DNA from: Candidatus Colimorpha enterica
GTDB lineage: Bacteria; Bacillota; Clostridia; Oscillospirales; CAG-272
Length of the DNA stretch: 6,373 nt
Assembly: GCA_018065475.1 (NCBI GenBank)
Contig: JAGHTD010000085.1
Location: forward strand, 1 to 6,373
Reading direction: 5' to 3'
A program made the translations under genes and the position numbers. Below the pieces are notes generated by a model. The model was not told the origin of the DNA. It ran no database searches and saw only the letters and a list, made by a program, of their open reading frames with translations. Shown one piece after another: positions 5,724-6,373 of this stretch (positions within the stretch are counted from its first letter, which is position 1; the number at the start of each line of letters is the position of its first letter).

Positions 5724-5957
5724 TCAATCCGGCATTTTTTCGTTGATCTCGTAAAGAAGGTTTATCGTTCTGAAGGTCTTGTCACAGGTTTTACACTGCC
5801 AGTCGCAGTCGCTTTTCTTGGCCTTTTTGTGGAGCGGCTCAAGTATGCTGCCGCATATCGGGCAGGGTGACTTTTCGCTGTTCCAGAGCTTTTTCAGAAA
5901 GCCGATCGCCTCTGTGCGCGAACTCATTTTGAGCTCTTTGAGCGTGATCTGTTCCAT
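5724..5957 (-). CDS. Stand-alone IS1595-type zinc-ribbon protein
   Basis: A 77-residue protein with a zinc ribbon made of CPICGS (C32, C35) and CKTC (C55, C58), spaced by 19 residues; C51 is an extra cysteine. The layout (an ITLKEL start, a helix EAIGFLKKLW, CPxCGS, WQCKTCDKTFRT and a final EKMP) closely follows the N-terminal zinc ribbon that precedes the catalytic domain in IS1595/ISXO2-type transposases. Here the frame stops where that domain would begin, and the terminator follows at once. It could be a domesticated fragment, a remnant, or an independent zinc-binding adaptor; its function is unknown. The start has GGAG 6 bases upstream, which argues for real translation. It lies 27 bases after the aldolase-like gene and is probably co-transcribed with it. 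Confidence 0.72.
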   Translation of the reverse strand: MEQITLKELKMSSRTEAIGFLKKLWNSEKSPCPICGSILEPLHKKAKKSDCDWQCKTCDKTFRTINLLYEINEKMPD

Positions 5958-5984
5958 AATCTTCTCCGTGAGATCAGAGGAATA

Positions 5985-6373
5985 TCATTTGTTCTGCTTT
6001 GCGCGGTAGCTCTCGACTTCCCAGTTTACGATGAAGTTCACGAGGTCGTCGGTCATACCGAGGTAGCCGCCGAAATACTTTGAATAATGCTGGACCTTGC
6101 AGTGGTCGCCGAAGACGACCTTCACGGTGTTCATCTGCTTTTCGTCGGCACCTACGATGTACGCGCCCTTGCCTTTCAGGATGATCACTCTCGGAGCGTA
6201 GCCGTTCTTCTTCGTGAACGCCTCAATGTCCTTTTTGAGGGTGTAGGGAGCGACGTCGCCTTCCTCCTCGAGATAGTTTGCCTTGCAGTAAACTATGTGG
6301 TCGGGCGTGGGGCTGTTCTTGCTGACGGCGAACTCTTTTGCAAGCTCATCGTCGGTGAACTGAACGTATCCGG
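5985..6373 (-). CDS. Class II aldolase/RhaD-like protein, C-terminal part
   Basis: The open frame runs off the right edge without a start, giving the last 128 residues of a larger protein. Reading through the edge, it contains SPTPDHIVYCKANYL, then APRVIILKGKGAYIVGADEKQ and the tail YFGGYLGMTDDLVNFIVNWE followed by VESYRAKQNK. The pattern of a TPDH block, PRVxxxxGxG, a conserved aspartate/histidine helix and a final GG...WExExYR matches the C-terminal half of the class II aldolase/adducin family, in particular the aldolase part of RhaD/YuxG-type proteins. Such enzymes cleave ketose-1-phosphates such as rhamnulose-1-phosphate with a metal ion. The metal-binding core is outside the window, so substrate and activity cannot be judged. 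A GTG at 6188 is an internal codon, not the start. Confidence 0.75.
   Translation of the reverse strand, partial: GYVQFTDDELAKEFAVSKNSPTPDHIVYCKANYLEEEGDVAPYTLKKDIEAFTKKNGYAPRVIILKGKGAYIVGADEKQMNTVKVVFGDHCKVQHYSKYFGGYLGMTDDLVNFIVNWEVESYRAKQNK

Noticed and set aside
4978..5727. Minus-strand frame of 249 codons across the lipoprotein gene
   Set aside because: The plus-strand frame has a signal peptide, lipobox and ribosome site; the antisense frame has none and crosses the palindromic terminator.
5724..6373. Intact IS1595-type insertion sequence at the right end
   Set aside because: Only a zinc-ribbon domain is present; no catalytic domain, terminal repeats or target duplication are visible.
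1..6373. CRISPR array, tRNA, rRNA or phage attachment site
   Set aside because: No regularly spaced repeats, cloverleaf sequences, rRNA segments or integrase genes were seen on either strand.

Overview
The window looks like a chromosomal piece of a Gram-positive Clostridia-type bacterium (Bacillota). The support is the gene order ylxM-ffh-rpsP-khpA, strong purine-rich AGGAG-type Shine-Dalgarno (SD) sites, a lipobox lipoprotein and NagB. Base composition is moderate rather than very AT-rich, which would suit an Oscillospirales/Ruminococcaceae-like gut or rumen organism. That placement is inference only.

Bases 1-2360, plus strand: the protein-targeting and translation cluster. YlxM (HTH partner of the SRP operon), Ffh (SRP GTPase), ribosomal protein S16 and the small KH RNA-binding protein KhpA are tightly packed. 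A hairpin with a GAAA loop sits between ffh and rpsP. The cluster ends in a 12-bp hairpin directly after khpA; rimM, trmD and rplS, which often follow in Bacillota, are absent here.

Bases 2361-4254, plus strand: a YfcE/MJ0936-type metallophosphoesterase, a two-helix membrane protein of unknown function, then nagB with its own sigma-A-type promoter and a strong terminator. NagB converts glucosamine-6-phosphate to fructose-6-phosphate and ammonia.

Bases 4255-5676, plus strand: a near-consensus promoter drives a leader of about 260 nt. It carries an internal terminator-like hairpin, short segments that could pair in competing ways, and a three-codon ORF behind a good SD. After it comes an AT-richer gene for a secreted lipoprotein I do not recognise, then a nested inverted repeat. 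This leader is the most interesting part of the window and matches no riboswitch class I can recall.

Bases 5677-6373, minus strand: a perfect 38-nt palindrome acts as a shared terminator between convergent units. From the right edge run the C-terminal part of a class II aldolase/RhaD-like protein and, 27 nt behind it, a 77-residue protein that resembles only the N-terminal zinc ribbon of IS1595/ISXO2-type transposases, with no catalytic domain attached. No tRNA, rRNA, CRISPR array or intact mobile element was seen.
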